The notes below the pieces were generated by a model that did not search any database, was not told the origin of the DNA, and was given only the letters and a program-made list of their open reading frames with translations. From Plotosus lineatus (taxonomy: Eukaryota; Chordata; Actinopteri; Siluriformes; Plotosidae): 64,000 bases of DNA. Position numbers and translations under genes: made by a program. The first letter of the stretch is position 1. The number at the start of each line of letters is the position of its first letter. Positions 9,996 to 21,330 of this stretch are shown piece after piece. The stretch spans positions 66,356,001 to 66,420,000 of the forward strand of contig CM045733.1 of the NCBI GenBank assembly GCA_024760905.1, given 5' to 3'.

Positions 9996-11039
9996 ATATA
10001 TGAATATTTATGGAGTTTATGTATTTTATAGACACATACGATGTGAATTTATAGCATATTTATAGATGATTCTATAGATTTTCCATACAATTTTTGAATT
10101 TACTTTTAATTCTATAGCCTGCCTATAAAAATACACATTCTGCAGGGGGGTTATAGAATTGTGAACATGGCTTTCAAATCGTTGAGCTGACTTTAGATCC
10201 CAGAGTCTCTCTATAGAAATCTATCGTGTCTACGGACAATCAAGAATGTCTCCACGTGTTCATTTCACAAATAATTATTCACACAGTAGCCAGGCAACTT
10301 GAACAAAATGCTTCTTTCTACATCAAAACCCCCCCCCCCCCCCCCCCGAAAAAACAAAAAAAACTAACAGTTGATTGGGAGAGCTGGCAGTTTAACATTG
10401 AATAGTCAGAGGTGTACTGTATATTTTTATATCTGCCTGCTCGGAGCCTTTTGTGTAGTGAGTGCATATGTAAGGAATATCATTTCAGAAGGCTTTTTTT
10501 AAGAACTCTTATAATAACATTGACACGAGTGTTCAACTGGGCACTAATGGGCTCTACCAGAAGATGTCCGTGCTTGTAATTCTCTTACAACATGATTGAA
10601 ACTCATAACTGTACATCTGTGTATACACTGGAATCACTGCTTTTACGCAATAAAAAAAAAACAAACATATTTTTTTTCTCATGTTGGATTTCCAAATTTG
10701 GGTACTAAATCACTTAAGTAACAGTTATGTTAATTAAATAAGCAGTCTGGAATGACAGTTAAAGACTTATATCTGTGCTGATATTCACATCATGTTTTTC
10801 ATGTTGTAAAATTTAAAGCTGAACCTTTCTGTGATACTATTTGTGTCTTTTTTCATATTTTTCTTAGTATTATTGCAATTAAAGATTTGAAAACTACAAA
10901 CCAGAATAAATTCAGCAATCACTTCTAGCAGTCCACTTCATTTCATAAGGTGGAAAGGTTCAACCTGATACATTTGAATTACGGATCGCTGATAAATTAC
11001 AATTTTTATTTTATTTATTTATTTATTTTTTTTTTTCTG
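9996..11039. other. No gene seen
   Basis: AT-rich sequence with a C19 run at 10329-10347. No recognised repeat or coding signal. Confidence 0.45.
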
Positions 11040-11140
11040 GCGAGCTGCTATGGGTGTATCCCGTCCAAAGTCAAGTGGTATAGTTAGTTGCCAGCCTCTC
11101 CATGACTCCATGACTTAGTTTGGGAAATAAATGAATGAAT
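11040..11140 (+). mobile_element. L2-like tail fragment, diverged
   Basis: It reads GGCGAGCTGCTATGGGTGTATCCCGTCC, then CCAGCCTCTCCATGACTC, ending in AAATGAATGAATAAATAAG. The spacing agrees with the L2-type tail, but the sequence is old. Confidence 0.5.
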
Positions 11141-11283
11141 AAATAAGCATTAGCTTGGGTTTGTGCTATGTATTAAATAATAACTTGATATATTTCTTTA
11201 CAGATTATAGTACTGAAAATTAAATTTTCACAAACTGTTCTATTCACAGTGATTTTTGTTGTTAGGCTACAGGAAGAAAGTTG

Positions 11284-11284
<1 letters not shown>

Positions 11285-11345
<61 letters not shown>

Positions 11346-11369
11346 GTTGTTGTTGTTGCTGTTGTTGTT
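11285..11369. repeat. (GAT)n then (TTG)n compound microsatellite
   Basis: Twenty GAT units (11285-11344) pass directly into about eight TTG units with one GCT interruption. The change of motif at one base suggests a point mutation that was then expanded. Confidence 0.97.
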
Positions 11370-11404
11370 ATCATTATAACTTACTCATTTAAACCTACTA
11401 GATT

Positions 11405-11615
11405 TGCGGGAAGGCTGTTACCTACCTGATCCCATACTGGGTGAAGGTGGGACACACCCCATACATCTGAGCCCATTTCAGCGAACTCTGGGTGAAGATC
11501 AGGTAAATACACCCTAAACAACTCGCCAGTCTACTACATGGCCAGCACACATACACAACCATTCACAGCTTCCAGGGGTAATTTGAAACTGCTAATTAAC
11601 CTAACATTCATGTTT
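11405..11615 (-). mobile_element. SINE-3 / L2-type fragment
   Basis: On the minus strand it shows the CTGGCGAGTTGTTTAGGGTGTA-like tail block and the GTTAATTAGCAGTTTCAAATTACC block of SINE-3. The head and the GAATGAATG end are missing. Confidence 0.5.
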
Positions 11616-12805
11616 TTGGCGATGAAGATGATGATGTTTAAAATAAATCACTAATGATTCTTAATGTAACATTTACATTCTTGACATCTCAACATACTGT
11701 AGGCCTCTGACTGTCTGTGATCTAACTTTTAGATGTGTTGAATGGTGTGAGACCAAAGGGATGGGTTTCTGCAGTAAGCAAATATGATTAAAGTTGCATT
11801 TTAGAAATCAAGAAAAATATAAAATGGAGGGGGGGGGGGGGGGCATGCATCAATACTCATCAGAAAAATTGGATTCACAGTATTCTGGAGAAAATGTTCA
11901 CTGAAAAAAATGTGATACCTGACCAGGATAACTTGTTTAATTCTTTATTTTTGTGTGCATGGGGGGTGGGGGTGCAAATCTTTCGGGATTGCATTTGAAA
12001 CTATCTTGGGCAGGAAAAGGTGAGTCATGAGTGTAGAAAGCTCCAGGCAGATGGTAAGTATCATGATGAATCAAACAGGTTTTGAGGATGTGAGAAACCA
12101 CAACAATAGAAGTGTGCCAGGATCAGCTACTGGCATTACACCAGGCAGCAGAGGTACAACAGAACAGATTTTTAACGATGCCCCTGTCTTACAGTTATTT
12201 AACCCTTGTGCAATATTTACTTTGGACCCTTTGGTAGTTTTTGGGTCAAGTTGTGCAAGGACAAATACCAGTTACAGAAAAGAAATAGCATATTCGACAT
12301 AATACGTGCCCAGGATGCTTTAAAAATTGGAGTGGGTGGGCGCTTATTAAAATGTTCCCAGCAGACTGGAACCATAAGTGGTTATTACCATTGAGGTGGA
12401 AAACATGAATAATAACAGAACAATAAAAGAGTTTTACTGGTATTTGTATTATTTATTTTGTGGTATCAACCAAACTACTTACATGAAATCTGAAAATAAA
12501 CAGAAAACAGCATTTATTTATTTATGTATTTATTTATTATTATTATTTTTTTAAAGACCACTTACTTTCCCCTCCTGTTGCTGTTCCTTTAAACATTTTC
12601 CCGGAAGTAAAATCGAGCCAATCAACACGAATGTCAACCTTAGCACATGCTACTGTTGAACCAATCAACATGAACATAAACAAAAGCACATGTCCAGGAA
12701 TGGTTATGAAGTTAGTGAGCAGGAGCATCGGGTGAAAAATACTCGTCATCACTTTCTGATAGGTCCATATCTGGCTCATCGCTCCATTCATTCAGAGCAT
12801 CCCAT
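11616..12805. other. Mostly unclassified; possible decayed DNA transposon
   Basis: It contains a G15 run (11829-11843). Near 12196 the string TTTAACCCTTGTGCAATATT looks like a TTAA target next to a CCC-starting terminal repeat, as in piggyBac-type elements, but no matching opposite end was found. A minus-strand frame around 12712-12906 is acidic (LSESDDEYF). No function is assigned. Confidence 0.3.
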
Positions 12806-13034
12806 ATTTTTGCTGTAGCAGTTTCTAATGGTTCATCAGTTGTTGGACATTTACGAAGAGAACACAGCAAAATATTTTCCTGTTTTTTTAAAGCATGGCA
12901 GAACAATCAAATGTGTTGTTACTTATGAACATTATAGACATCCCCCAGTGGCAGGGGGTCTTGAATTACCCTGTGAACTCACTTTTACAGTCAGTGAAAG
13001 CCCCATTTTACGATTACAGAGACTGATTGAATAA
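12806..13034 (+). pseudogene. HIRAN-like domain ORF, C-terminal half (copy A)
   Basis: The plus strand gives IFAVAVSNGSSVVGHLRREH, then SKIFSCFFKAW. After a +1 shift it reads KHGRTIKCVVTYEHYRHPPV, then AGGLELPCELTFTV and a stop. The pattern AVAV-xxx-VVGHLPREHS...V...GLE-PC-L-F is the one I associate with HIRAN-like domains in repeat-borne fish and invertebrate ORFs. That assignment is from memory. Copy B at 25885 carries the N-terminal part and overlaps this one from SNGSSVVGHL onward, so the ORF is dispersed. One frameshift splits the copy. Its parent element is unknown. Confidence 0.5.
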
Positions 13035-13224
13035 AATTGGTAAGTTTGATCAACGATTTTGCTCTCAGAACACATGATATTTTACACTCAGTGTCTCAAT
13101 CCCAGTTCTAAGCAGTGTAAATGAAGATGATTAATGCTTATGATGATTCTTTGCTATATTCCACTTAAAAATGAAAGTATCGTTCATTTTTTGTGTTATT
13201 CCTTTCTGACTCATTTGCATTGGG

Positions 13225-13505
13225 CAAAAGCAGGGTACACCCTAGACAACTTACCAGACCATACACATAAACAGCCATTCACACTTACACTTACACCTAG
13301 GGGCAGTTTTGGAAAAGCCAATTAGCCTTACATGTATGTCTTTGGACTGTGGAAGAAAACCAGAGTACTTGGAGAAAACTCAAATTCAATGCAGGCATGG
13401 GGAGAACATGCAAACTCCACACAGAAATACCAGAGTCCATGACTCAAACCCAGGACCTTCTTGCTGTGAGGTGGATGTGCTAACTACTAGTGGAAGCCAG
13501 TCCAC
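13225..13505 (-). mobile_element. SINE-3, nearly complete
   Basis: On the minus strand: AGTTAGCACATCCACCTCAC, AGCAAGAAGGTCCTGGGTTTG (B box region), TTTGCATGTTCTCCCCATGC, CTGGTTTTCTTCCACAGTCC and GGCTAATTGGCTTTTCC, then the GTCTGGTAAGTTGTCTAGGGTGTA-like tail. Element type: tRNA-like head with L2-like 3' end. Confidence 0.7.
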
Positions 13506-14602
13506 CCACACGTCCCACATAGTACAGATTGTTGCAAACCGGTCCCTCCTCCATCTAACAGGGCTTGATCCCTGGCCAAACCTGATAGCCTTTAAAATTA
13601 ATTGGAATCTTTCCAGAGACATTGTAGCTTCAAAAATTGCTCTACTTGTCATACCATCTCACAGGCTTTTGGTCAACTCTCCTCTTGACTTGTAGACACT
13701 TGCAATGATAAAAATCACAAAATAAGCTTGTAAATGTAATGCATGTTGTCCAACTCTTTGCAGTGCTCTCTTAAACATATCTAAAAGTTGACCAAATTCA
13801 GAATGATATCAGAATTCTTGATTCAGCCAGGAGTCATTTAATTACGAGCTTATATCATGAAGAGTGCAGTTATTTGTGTGAGCCCTAATACCACCCTCAT
13901 TATTTTAGCAGCTGAGTGGAGAGGTTCATTAATTGGGGTTGAAAAGTGTCAACTCTTGAGCATTGGGAGTGGGGCAACTTACTGCTCGCTGCTTCTGACT
14001 AACTCACAAAATATCAGCTTACTTCACTGCAGTAAGTAGATTCAAAATATGTGTTATTTGTGTTATATATGTATACAAATTGTAAGGCAATATGTGATGG
14101 AATCTAGAAAATAGTAAATATTCAATTTAAAATAAAGGGGTTTGTTTATTTATTATTTTGTTTTTACAGCAAGTTTTATTAAACTTTTTGACATAGCACT
14201 TTACAGTATACTATACTTTAATAGTATGACTGTGAATAACATTACTATTAATTTAATTATTTATGTTTGAGAATAAGAGACTGCAGTTTTGTGAGAACGC
14301 AGAGAGTCTGATTGATTGTTTTGTTTGTTTTTTCATTGTTTGTTTGTTTTGTGTTTTGTTTTCTCTTGCTGAGGAATTACTTTCAGATTTTGGCATGTCA
14401 TTGCTGCAAGAACTGAGTCATAGCCTGATGAATTTTCCTCAGGTTCTTCTCACTAATATATTTACTGTGGACCATGAGCCTGGCCTCCTAAGAGACAAGG
14501 AGCAGCAGAACATAGAGCTGAAGGTCGTTGTGGCCTTGGAGATGATGATACTTCATGTGTTCACTTTTTTTTTTTTTTTTTTGGTCCTGACAGGATGCTC
14601 AG

Positions 14603-14605
<3 letters not shown>
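13506..14605. other. No gene seen
   Basis: A 135-codon plus frame (14263-14670) has a hydrophobic FVCFFIVCLFCVLF stretch and runs into a TG repeat. It has no recognised domain and no splice context worth calling. Confidence 0.35.

Positions 14606-14653
<48 letters not shown>
14606..14653. repeat. (TG)n microsatellite
   Basis: Twenty-four TG units. Confidence 0.97.
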
Positions 14654-14654
<1 letters not shown>

Positions 14655-14799
14655 TCTTCATTCAGATTAGTTTAAGAACAGGGAGCAAAAAGCTTCAGAT
14701 TACCTGAAGAGCAGGGTGCACAAAGCGTTGAATGCAGTGGTTTAAAGCATATCCTATAGCAGCGGAGATACGTTCTGTGGAATGACAGACAAATCTGGG

Positions 14800-14897
14800 T
14801 TTGATGGTTGCCAGGAGAATGGTTTAGAGTCGACTGGGATGGGCACCGGGCTCCTCATGACCCTAATTAGGATTGAGCAGTTCAGAAAATGAATGTG

Positions 14898-14899
<2 letters not shown>
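14800..14899 (+). mobile_element. L2-like tail fragment
   Basis: It reads GTCGACTGGGATGGGCACCGG, then CATGACCCTAATTAGGATTGAG and CAGTTCAGAAAATGAATG, the standard tail, followed immediately by a CA array. Confidence 0.7.

Positions 14900-14963
<64 letters not shown>
14900..14963. repeat. (CA)n microsatellite at an L2-type 3' end
   Basis: Thirty-two CA units begin at the end of the L2-like tail. Confidence 0.97.
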
Positions 14964-14965
<2 letters not shown>

Positions 14966-14984
14966 CATAATTCACAAAATTAAT

Positions 14985-15495
14985 CCGTTCCAGAGGTGGT
15001 TTCGTAACCTGATTTTTTCGTAAGTTGAGTAGCATTTTACATGTAAAAGGCCTGATTCATTCCAAGGCCCCCAATACTACCCCCTAAACCATTTAAAAAT
15101 GAAAACGTATCCATTTTAAAGCCTCCTTCTGTTTCAATATTGTACCGATGGTAGGCGGGTTTCGGCTATATTCCTTTGTGATATCACTCAACCGCATGCC
15201 ATGAGCCCGCTTCTTTTTACTCGCGCTGGATATCACTTTTTTGAGGCCCATGATGAATGATGAAAAATAAAGTTGCAATGAGCACACTCGAAAAACTCAT
15301 GAAACAAAAGTAAGTCTGTCCTTTACGAGTGTTAGAACTCTGTGACAAACAATGGGTCGAAGGCACACAAAAAGCATCATGGGTATTATGGAAATGCAGC
15401 TCCCTCCTTGCCAATGGGAGGCCAGTGGGGTGGGGTGTTGGGGGATAGCCAATGGGAGAGCAACTTGCGCATTGTTTGAATTTTGGGGATGGCGC

Positions 15496-15498
<3 letters not shown>
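14985..15498. other. Unclassified repeat-like stretch with twin CCAAT motifs
   Basis: AATCCGTTCCAGAGG, then TTCGTAACCTGATTTTTTCG and GTAAGTTGAG have the flavour of a dispersed element, but I cannot name it. Two copies of GCCAATGGGA (15410-15419 and 15448-15457) are 38 bp apart, and GCATCATGGGTATTATGG lies just upstream. CCAAT boxes are NF-Y sites when functional. No downstream coding start was recognised. Confidence 0.3.

Positions 15499-15560
<62 letters not shown>
15499..15560. repeat. (GA)n microsatellite
   Basis: Thirty-one GA units. Confidence 0.98.
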
Positions 15561-15562
<2 letters not shown>

Positions 15563-15565
15563 GGT

Positions 15566-15798
15566 GGTAATGGTGGCCTGGTGGTAAAAAGTGCTGGATC
15601 GCTAACTGGGTTATCAAAGGCAGGCCATGTCTCTCGCTGTCTATGGTGAGAGGTTTATGTAAAAGAACCATTGCTGACTTTTGTAAATAGTGGCTGCATA
15701 GCTGTCAGCGTGTTTCTGCCCCTTGCTAAAGGGTTGTGACGGAAAGGGCATCCGACGTAAAAACCTGTGCCAAATCAAACATGCAAATCAGATGATTT
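15566..15798 (+). mobile_element. SINE-1, RTE-tail type, internally deleted
   Basis: The head (GTAATGGTGGCCTGGTGGTA) runs to CTGGATCGCT and then jumps straight to AACTGGGTTATCAAAGG. The B box and about 85 bp seen in copy 36401 are missing. GCT at the junction occurs at both deletion ends. The body and the GACGGAAAGGGCATCCGACGTA block follow. The copy stops inside the tail at CAGATGATTTCAAAG. Without a B box it should not be transcribed by polymerase III. Confidence 0.8.
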
Positions 15799-16668
15799 CA
15801 AAGATTCAAAGACAAATACTGTACTTTCGGAGAAAACTTTTATTGGATATTTATTTTGCCATCTATACAGTATTATTGTAAGTAATCCAGTCTACCCAAA
15901 AAGGTCTATCAGCCGAATGCTGTCAAACAACCCATACAGCTATATTTGCTATATTTGAGGATCAATCAGCGCTGTCTCATAAATCTGGCACAGTATAAGA
16001 GATGTGTTAAATGTCAACATTAATGCCATAGGCAGTGTGTTAGAAGAAGAGCAGCTGCACCTGAAATACTTCTGAACTGAGCCTTAACTGTTTGATTTAT
16101 TCTCAGCCAGCAAAGAGACTATTTGTAATTGTTGCCAGCATCGGCTCAAAAACCACCAAATCTGGGTGGGTGGATTGGTGGATTCAAACTATGAGTGATT
16201 TAACTGAGTGTTTCCAAAACAGTGGAATCATCAGTCTTGAGTCGCTTCCACAACGTATTTCATGTTGGTTGTTTAGATCTACTTCGCTTCGGCGCCATGC
16301 TTGTCGGTACGACTCACATCAGTTTGGACTATATTTTACCTGGGTTTGTACGACCCATCACGATTTAAATCTACACGGGTCCACAGGTAAATGGCGGCAT
16401 GGATATAAAAAGTGCCGCGCTTTTGGATGAGGTAGCATAGTGCATCATGGGATATTGGAAGTGAGCTGATTGAGAAATTATCAAAACAAGTGATCGTGTT
16501 GTCAAGTACATAGCTTAACAAAGCCGTGAAAATGTTTTTATTAAAGATTATTATTATATTATAATTATTATATTATTTAATATTATTATTTACTATTATA
16601 AAATATAACCGGCACTAGGCTAATGGTAGCCGGTGCTTCCGCCGGCCGCCAGGACTTAATGAAAAGTG

Positions 16669-16671
<3 letters not shown>
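15799..16671. other. No gene seen
   Basis: Mixed sequence. The 16130-16450 part is less AT-rich and holds GCATCATGGGATATTGGAAG, similar to the motif near 15375. An unnamed repeat shared by the two places is possible. Confidence 0.35.

Positions 16672-16723
<52 letters not shown>
16672..16723. repeat. (TA)n microsatellite at a SINE-1 3' end
   Basis: Twenty-six TA units touch the 3' end of the minus-strand SINE-1 that follows. Confidence 0.97.
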
Positions 16724-16727
<4 letters not shown>

Positions 16728-17072
16728 GTCTTCCTTTCGGCTTTTTCCCTTTTACTCGGGAGTCGCCACAGCGAATCATCTGATTCACACATTTGACTTG
16801 GCAGAGGTTTTTACGTTGGATGGCCTTCCTGACACAACCCTTTAGCAAGGAACAGAAACACGCTGACGGCTTTACAGCTATTCTTGTCGAAAGTCAGTAA
16901 TGGTTATTTTACATGAACCTCTCACCGTAGACAGTGAGAGACATGGCCGGCCTTTGATAACCCAGTTAGCTGCACTGGGAGGACAGTGACAACCTTGTGG
17001 AGAGTGGGACTCGAACCCCCAACCCTAGGATCAGCAATCCGGCGCCCTATACCACTAGGCCACCACGGCCCC
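16724..17072 (-). mobile_element. SINE-1, RTE-tail type, full length
   Basis: Minus-strand order: GGGGCCGTGGTGGCCTAGTGG head, GGGTTCGAGTCCCACTCTCC B box region, GCAGCTAACTGGGTTATCAA, CACTGTCTACGGTGAGAGG, CAGCGTGTTTCTGTTCCTTG, GGAAGGCCATCCAACGTAAA, AATCAGATGATTCGCTGTGG, and ending GAAAGGAAGACAGAC. All parts of the RTE-tailed structure are present. Confidence 0.9.
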
Positions 17073-18245
17073 AGATAGTGCTCTGTATTAATTTGTAAAA
17101 TAATGCAACATCATAACACAGAATGGGTAACCTAGTCGACACGCATTCTCTCAGAGTTTGTTGCTGAATCTGAAATCAACCGGAATGACCAGATTTATTT
17201 ATTTATTTTTGTATATCATGCCAGAGGCATAACAGCAGGTTTGTGTTTGTTCTGTTCTTCCTCTTCAGTGTGTTTATCCCAGTTCAGTTTGGAGCATGTT
17301 GCAGTGTTGACTAAGGAGCATTCTGGGTAACAACAAGCTTTTAGGATTATCTCAGCTGTTGGCACCTTTTCATTTATAAGAAGAAAGAGTAAAAAAAAAT
17401 AATAATAAATAAGAATGCCTTTTGAATCTTTTATCACCAACACAAAGAATACATTAACGTAAACAAATAATTTATCCACTCATTTTAAGAGAATGCAGGT
17501 CAAGGCTGAATAGCACTGTTTAATCCCTCATGCCAATGTCCATGCATGCTCTGATTAGCTAAATGAATCCAGGGGATTATTTTAATATGTCCTGCAGGAG
17601 CTGATGCAGAGAGGTCTAACATTCACATTGATGTACAATGGTGGAAATTATCCCTGACAAGCATGCGACAAGTGTGAGTTACAGCACCCTACAGCATTAT
17701 TTCCACCATCAGTTTCCTAATTTGGTTGTGACTTTTATCAGTCTAACTAAGTGCACAAATACTGTAAACCAGTTTAACCCCGTGTTAAGATTAATTAAAT
17801 CAGCACTTTGATTGCGAACACATTTTGCAGGCCAGAACCTACCTCACTTTTTTTTTTTTAATTATTATTATTATTTATTTATTATTTTTTTAGTCATTGT
17901 TGTGATATTATTAAATACAATAATACATTTGTTACATTGAACATTATAAATGTATTCTGATTCTGCTTTGTTCCATACATTTGTCCACATTTTCAAATAT
18001 TTCTACCCAGTATATGCATTAATATTACTAAAAAAAAAAAAACATACATGCTCATTACACATTTATGTTCAGATATTATTATTATTAATGAATAGCATAT
18101 ACTACACTGACAAATAACACATAATACATTGATTGATAAATTAAAAAAATTAAATTGCTTTAAATGAGCATTGAGGTGTGTTTCTGTACTTGTCTTAGGG
18201 TTGACCCTGCCGTAGACCTATTCAGGGTGTACAATCAAGATAACA

Positions 18246-18281
<36 letters not shown>

Positions 18282-18974
18282 TAATCATTATACATATTCA
18301 GCAGTAAGAATACAACATGTAATGCTATTTTTGGTACCAGAAATCCAGTGTGCTGCCTGACGAGGAAAAACTAGAGAAATGACAACAAGATATCTTTTAG
18401 ATATCATATGTTGAGGTAATTTATAATATATGCTGGTGAGCCTGCTTAAATGTCATCATGTTGGAAGCAATAAAGGCACACCAGTATGTCTTTGAGAGAC
18501 AATGAACTCTTCAAGCAATTTTGATACTGTCTGAACATAAGGCTGACTTTGCTTTCTGTATAAATATAAAATAAAATTAAATAAATAATAATAAAAAAAA
18601 AATAGTGATCTTTATTCTTAAGATTTATTATTGGATCACCAACCTCATACTTTACAGAAAAAAAAAAAATAAAAAATATTAGGAAGAAAGTGGAGAGCAC
18701 AATTTTAATCCCGCTGTATATTCATCAAGTTCCCTGGTGAATAAACACAGCTTGTAACTTACAAACTTACAATAAAGACCAATTTAAATATATCCAACCC
18801 AAAAAATAAATAAATAAAAAATAAAAAAAAAATGGACTCAGGTCCCATGTTTTGCATGGCTGCCACATAATTAAGAAGGTTCTTGACTTCAAGTTGTATG
18901 GATGGCATGTACCATTCTGTGTGGAGTTCTGTGTTCTGCTTGAAGAAAAATTAGAAGTTATTGCAACCATATAT
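17073..18974. other. No gene seen; AT-rich
   Basis: Long AT-rich stretch with a T28 run (18249-18276), several shorter A/T runs, and no recognised repeat, splice-bounded frame or RNA gene. Confidence 0.45.
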
Positions 18975-20098
18975 ATACAGGGACAGGTAGTACCTTTTGG
19001 CAGGGGGCACGCCATGCCCTTCTCAGGGCAGCCCCTGGTCCTGTCACTGGTCCTCACCTGGCACTCAACTTTCACCTGTGGCTCCTCGAAGCTGTCGCAT
19101 GCAATAGTGGCCATCCCCCGGACAATGGCTTTGGCGAGTTGGCTGAACCAGGTGAAGGTAGCTGATGGGTCTTAAACCCTCATTGAGTTAGGTTTGGGCT
19201 GTGCCAGCCCTACTGCATGCGAAGACTGACTCCCGGCAGAACAATCAGAAGAGATAATCACCTGAGATCCAACGGTTATGAAGTCGGTGGCAGCAAGTGT
19301 CGTGGAGTGCCTAGAACTGGACATGGCACCGATAGAAGTCCTGGTCATCCACTGCAGCCTGGCAGTCTCCCGTTTTAATGGTTCCCCATGCCACTGGATC
19401 AAGACTCCACTCGCCAATGTTAAACATTTCAAGTACCTGGGAAGCACCATTTCCTGTGATGGCGCCCTGGACAAAGAAATCACTTATAGGATCGGCAGGG
19501 CTAGCCAGGCACTGGGCAGACTCCGCACCCGAGTGCTCAATCAACACCATATACGGCTATCAACAAAACTGAAGGTCTACAATGCTGTGGTACTCCTGTC
19601 CCTTCTCTACAGCTGTGAAACATGGACACTGTATCGCAGACATGTCAACAAGCTGGAGCACTTCCACATGCAAGCTCTTTGCTCCATCCTCAGAATCAGC
19701 TGGCAGGACCACGTTACCAACTTGGAGGTCCTAGAGCGTGTCAACTCCACCAACATTGAGTCTATGATCATCAAGGCTCAACTTCGATGGGTGGGGCATG
19801 TAATTCGAATGGAGGAGTCCAGGATGCCAAGACGCCTGATGTATGGCGAACTCCAGCTCGGCAAAAGAAACCAAGGCCGCCCAAAGCTGTGATACAAAGA
19901 CACTGTGAAAGCAAACATCCAGTGGTGTCACATCAAGCAAGATGGAACTTGAGCAGCATGCTATGGACAGACCAAAATGGGTGACCTCAATCCACAAAGC
20001 AGCTGCCAACTTTGAAAAAGTGAGAGACAAGCGGCACAGAACTGCATCAGCAGTAATCACTAGAACGGACTTCCAATGCCCCCACTGTTCAAGACTGT
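18975..20098 (+). pseudogene. LINE-A copy: 5' leader fused to the C-terminal third
   Basis: The left part (to about 19350) is leader-like GC-richer sequence (GCCCCTGGTCCTGTCACTGG; GGTTTGGGCTGTGCCAGCC). From about 19400 the plus strand encodes the RT-distal region: TPLANVKHFKYLGSTISCDG, ALDKEITYRIGRASQALGRL, LLSLLYSCETWTLYRRHVNK, WQDHVTNLEVLERV, IIKAQLRWVGHVIRMEES and GKRNQGRPKL, then a stop. In shifted frames it continues to FQCPHCSRL, the first half of a C2H2-like finger. The endonuclease and RT core are missing, so the copy is internally deleted. Its 3' end is replaced by an AT array. Confidence 0.8.
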
Positions 20099-20099
20099 G

Positions 20100-20102
<3 letters not shown>

Positions 20103-20150
<48 letters not shown>
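20103..20150. repeat. (AT)n microsatellite
   Basis: Twenty-four AT units immediately after the truncated LINE-A finger codons. Confidence 0.97.
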
Positions 20151-20155
<5 letters not shown>

Positions 20156-20251
20156 CAAATAAGTCACTTATTTATACCGATTCACTTTACAAAAAAAATA
20201 TAAAATCGAAAAAATGTAAAATGGATGAACGTAAGTCAGGGAGCATCTGTA

Positions 20252-20492
20252 TATCTTCTTTTCCCTTTGGCTGTTCCCTTCAGGGGTCACCACAGCTCAT
20301 CCGCCTCAATCTCACCCTATCATCTGTATCTTCTTCTCTTATTCCAACTACCTTCATGTCTTCCTTCCCCACATTCATAAATCTCCTCTTTGGACTTTCT
20401 CTAGGCCTTCTGACTGGTAGTTCGATCATCTTGCTACTACAAATACATTTACTATCCCTCCTCTATACATGTCCAAACCATCTCCGAACCGC
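20252..20492 (-). mobile_element. RTE-like LINE-C 3' fragment
   Basis: On the minus strand it encodes decayed RFGHV, then SRKSKEEIYECGEEDMKVVG and stop-proximal sequence. It ends GTGGTGACCCCTGAAGGGAA, then CAGCCAAAGGGAAAAG. It matches the 59986 copy. Confidence 0.8.
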
Positions 20493-20630
20493 TTAATCTT
20501 AATTAGGGTTTCGGGGAGGCTGGCACCTATCTCAGCCGACTATGGGAGAGGGCAGGATACACTCTCGACAGCCAGTTAGCCTAATGTACATGTTTTTGGG
20601 AGTAAACTGGAGTACCTGGATGAAACTCAT
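20493..20630 (-). mobile_element. L2-like tail fragment
   Basis: On the minus strand: GTATGAGTTTCATCCAGGTA, CATGTACATTAGGCTAACTGG and TCGGCTGAGATAGGTGCCAG, followed by a CCCTAATTAAGATTAAGCGG end. It directly abuts the LINE-C fragment, so one inserted at the end of the other. Confidence 0.65.
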
Positions 20631-20875
20631 ACAATTGATTATGTTTCATTGTATGTGCTGCTCGTAAAACAGGTGGACAAATATATTTTAAAAAATGGAG
20701 TTGTACCTGGGTTAGTATTTAGCATACATAATGCATATATTTATCAAGGTAATTACTAATAACACCCTTCAGAGATCTTTTTTAAATATCCAATTAATCG
20801 CTTCAACAATGACCTTCAATGACCTGACTCAGATTTTACCATACCATCCAACCATAATTCATTGTAGAAATTAGG

Positions 20876-20921
<46 letters not shown>

Positions 20922-21256
20922 TTGTATTGCTTTGCCACAGAATGTATAACATTATTTAATTATTTAATAAAGTAATGTATGATCCAATTAGCTCATCTCT
21001 GCTAACATTTTGTCAAAGCTATTATAAAAAAAAATTAATTAAAAAAAATAATAATAATAATAATCTTCTTGGTGTCCTCTTGTATACAAAAATGGCATTG
21101 TGTTTCTGTGTTGAATTGTTTGTCAATTCTATTTCTATGATATCCTTTTCATTCCCTGATTTATTTTAATATACATTTCCTTAGCAGCTTTCCATATTGT
21201 ATATCACTTTGACTACTTTTTCATTTATAGATCCTCTTGCAAGTTCACTGCAGCAA

Positions 21257-21258
<2 letters not shown>
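20631..21258. other. No gene seen; includes A40 run
   Basis: AT-rich sequence with a 40-base A run (20879-20918). No recognised element is attached to it. Confidence 0.5.

Positions 21259-21328
<70 letters not shown>
21259..21328. repeat. (AAT)n microsatellite
   Basis: About 23 AAT units. Confidence 0.97.

Positions 21329-21330
<2 letters not shown>

Noticed and set aside
12196..12240. piggyBac left end (TTTAACCCTTGTGC)
   Set aside because: No matching opposite terminus or transposase was found, so it was kept only as a remark.
14263..14670. Small membrane protein (hydrophobic FVCFFIVCLFCVLF)
   Set aside because: The hydrophobic part comes from a T/G-rich GTTT-like stretch and the frame ends in a TG array.
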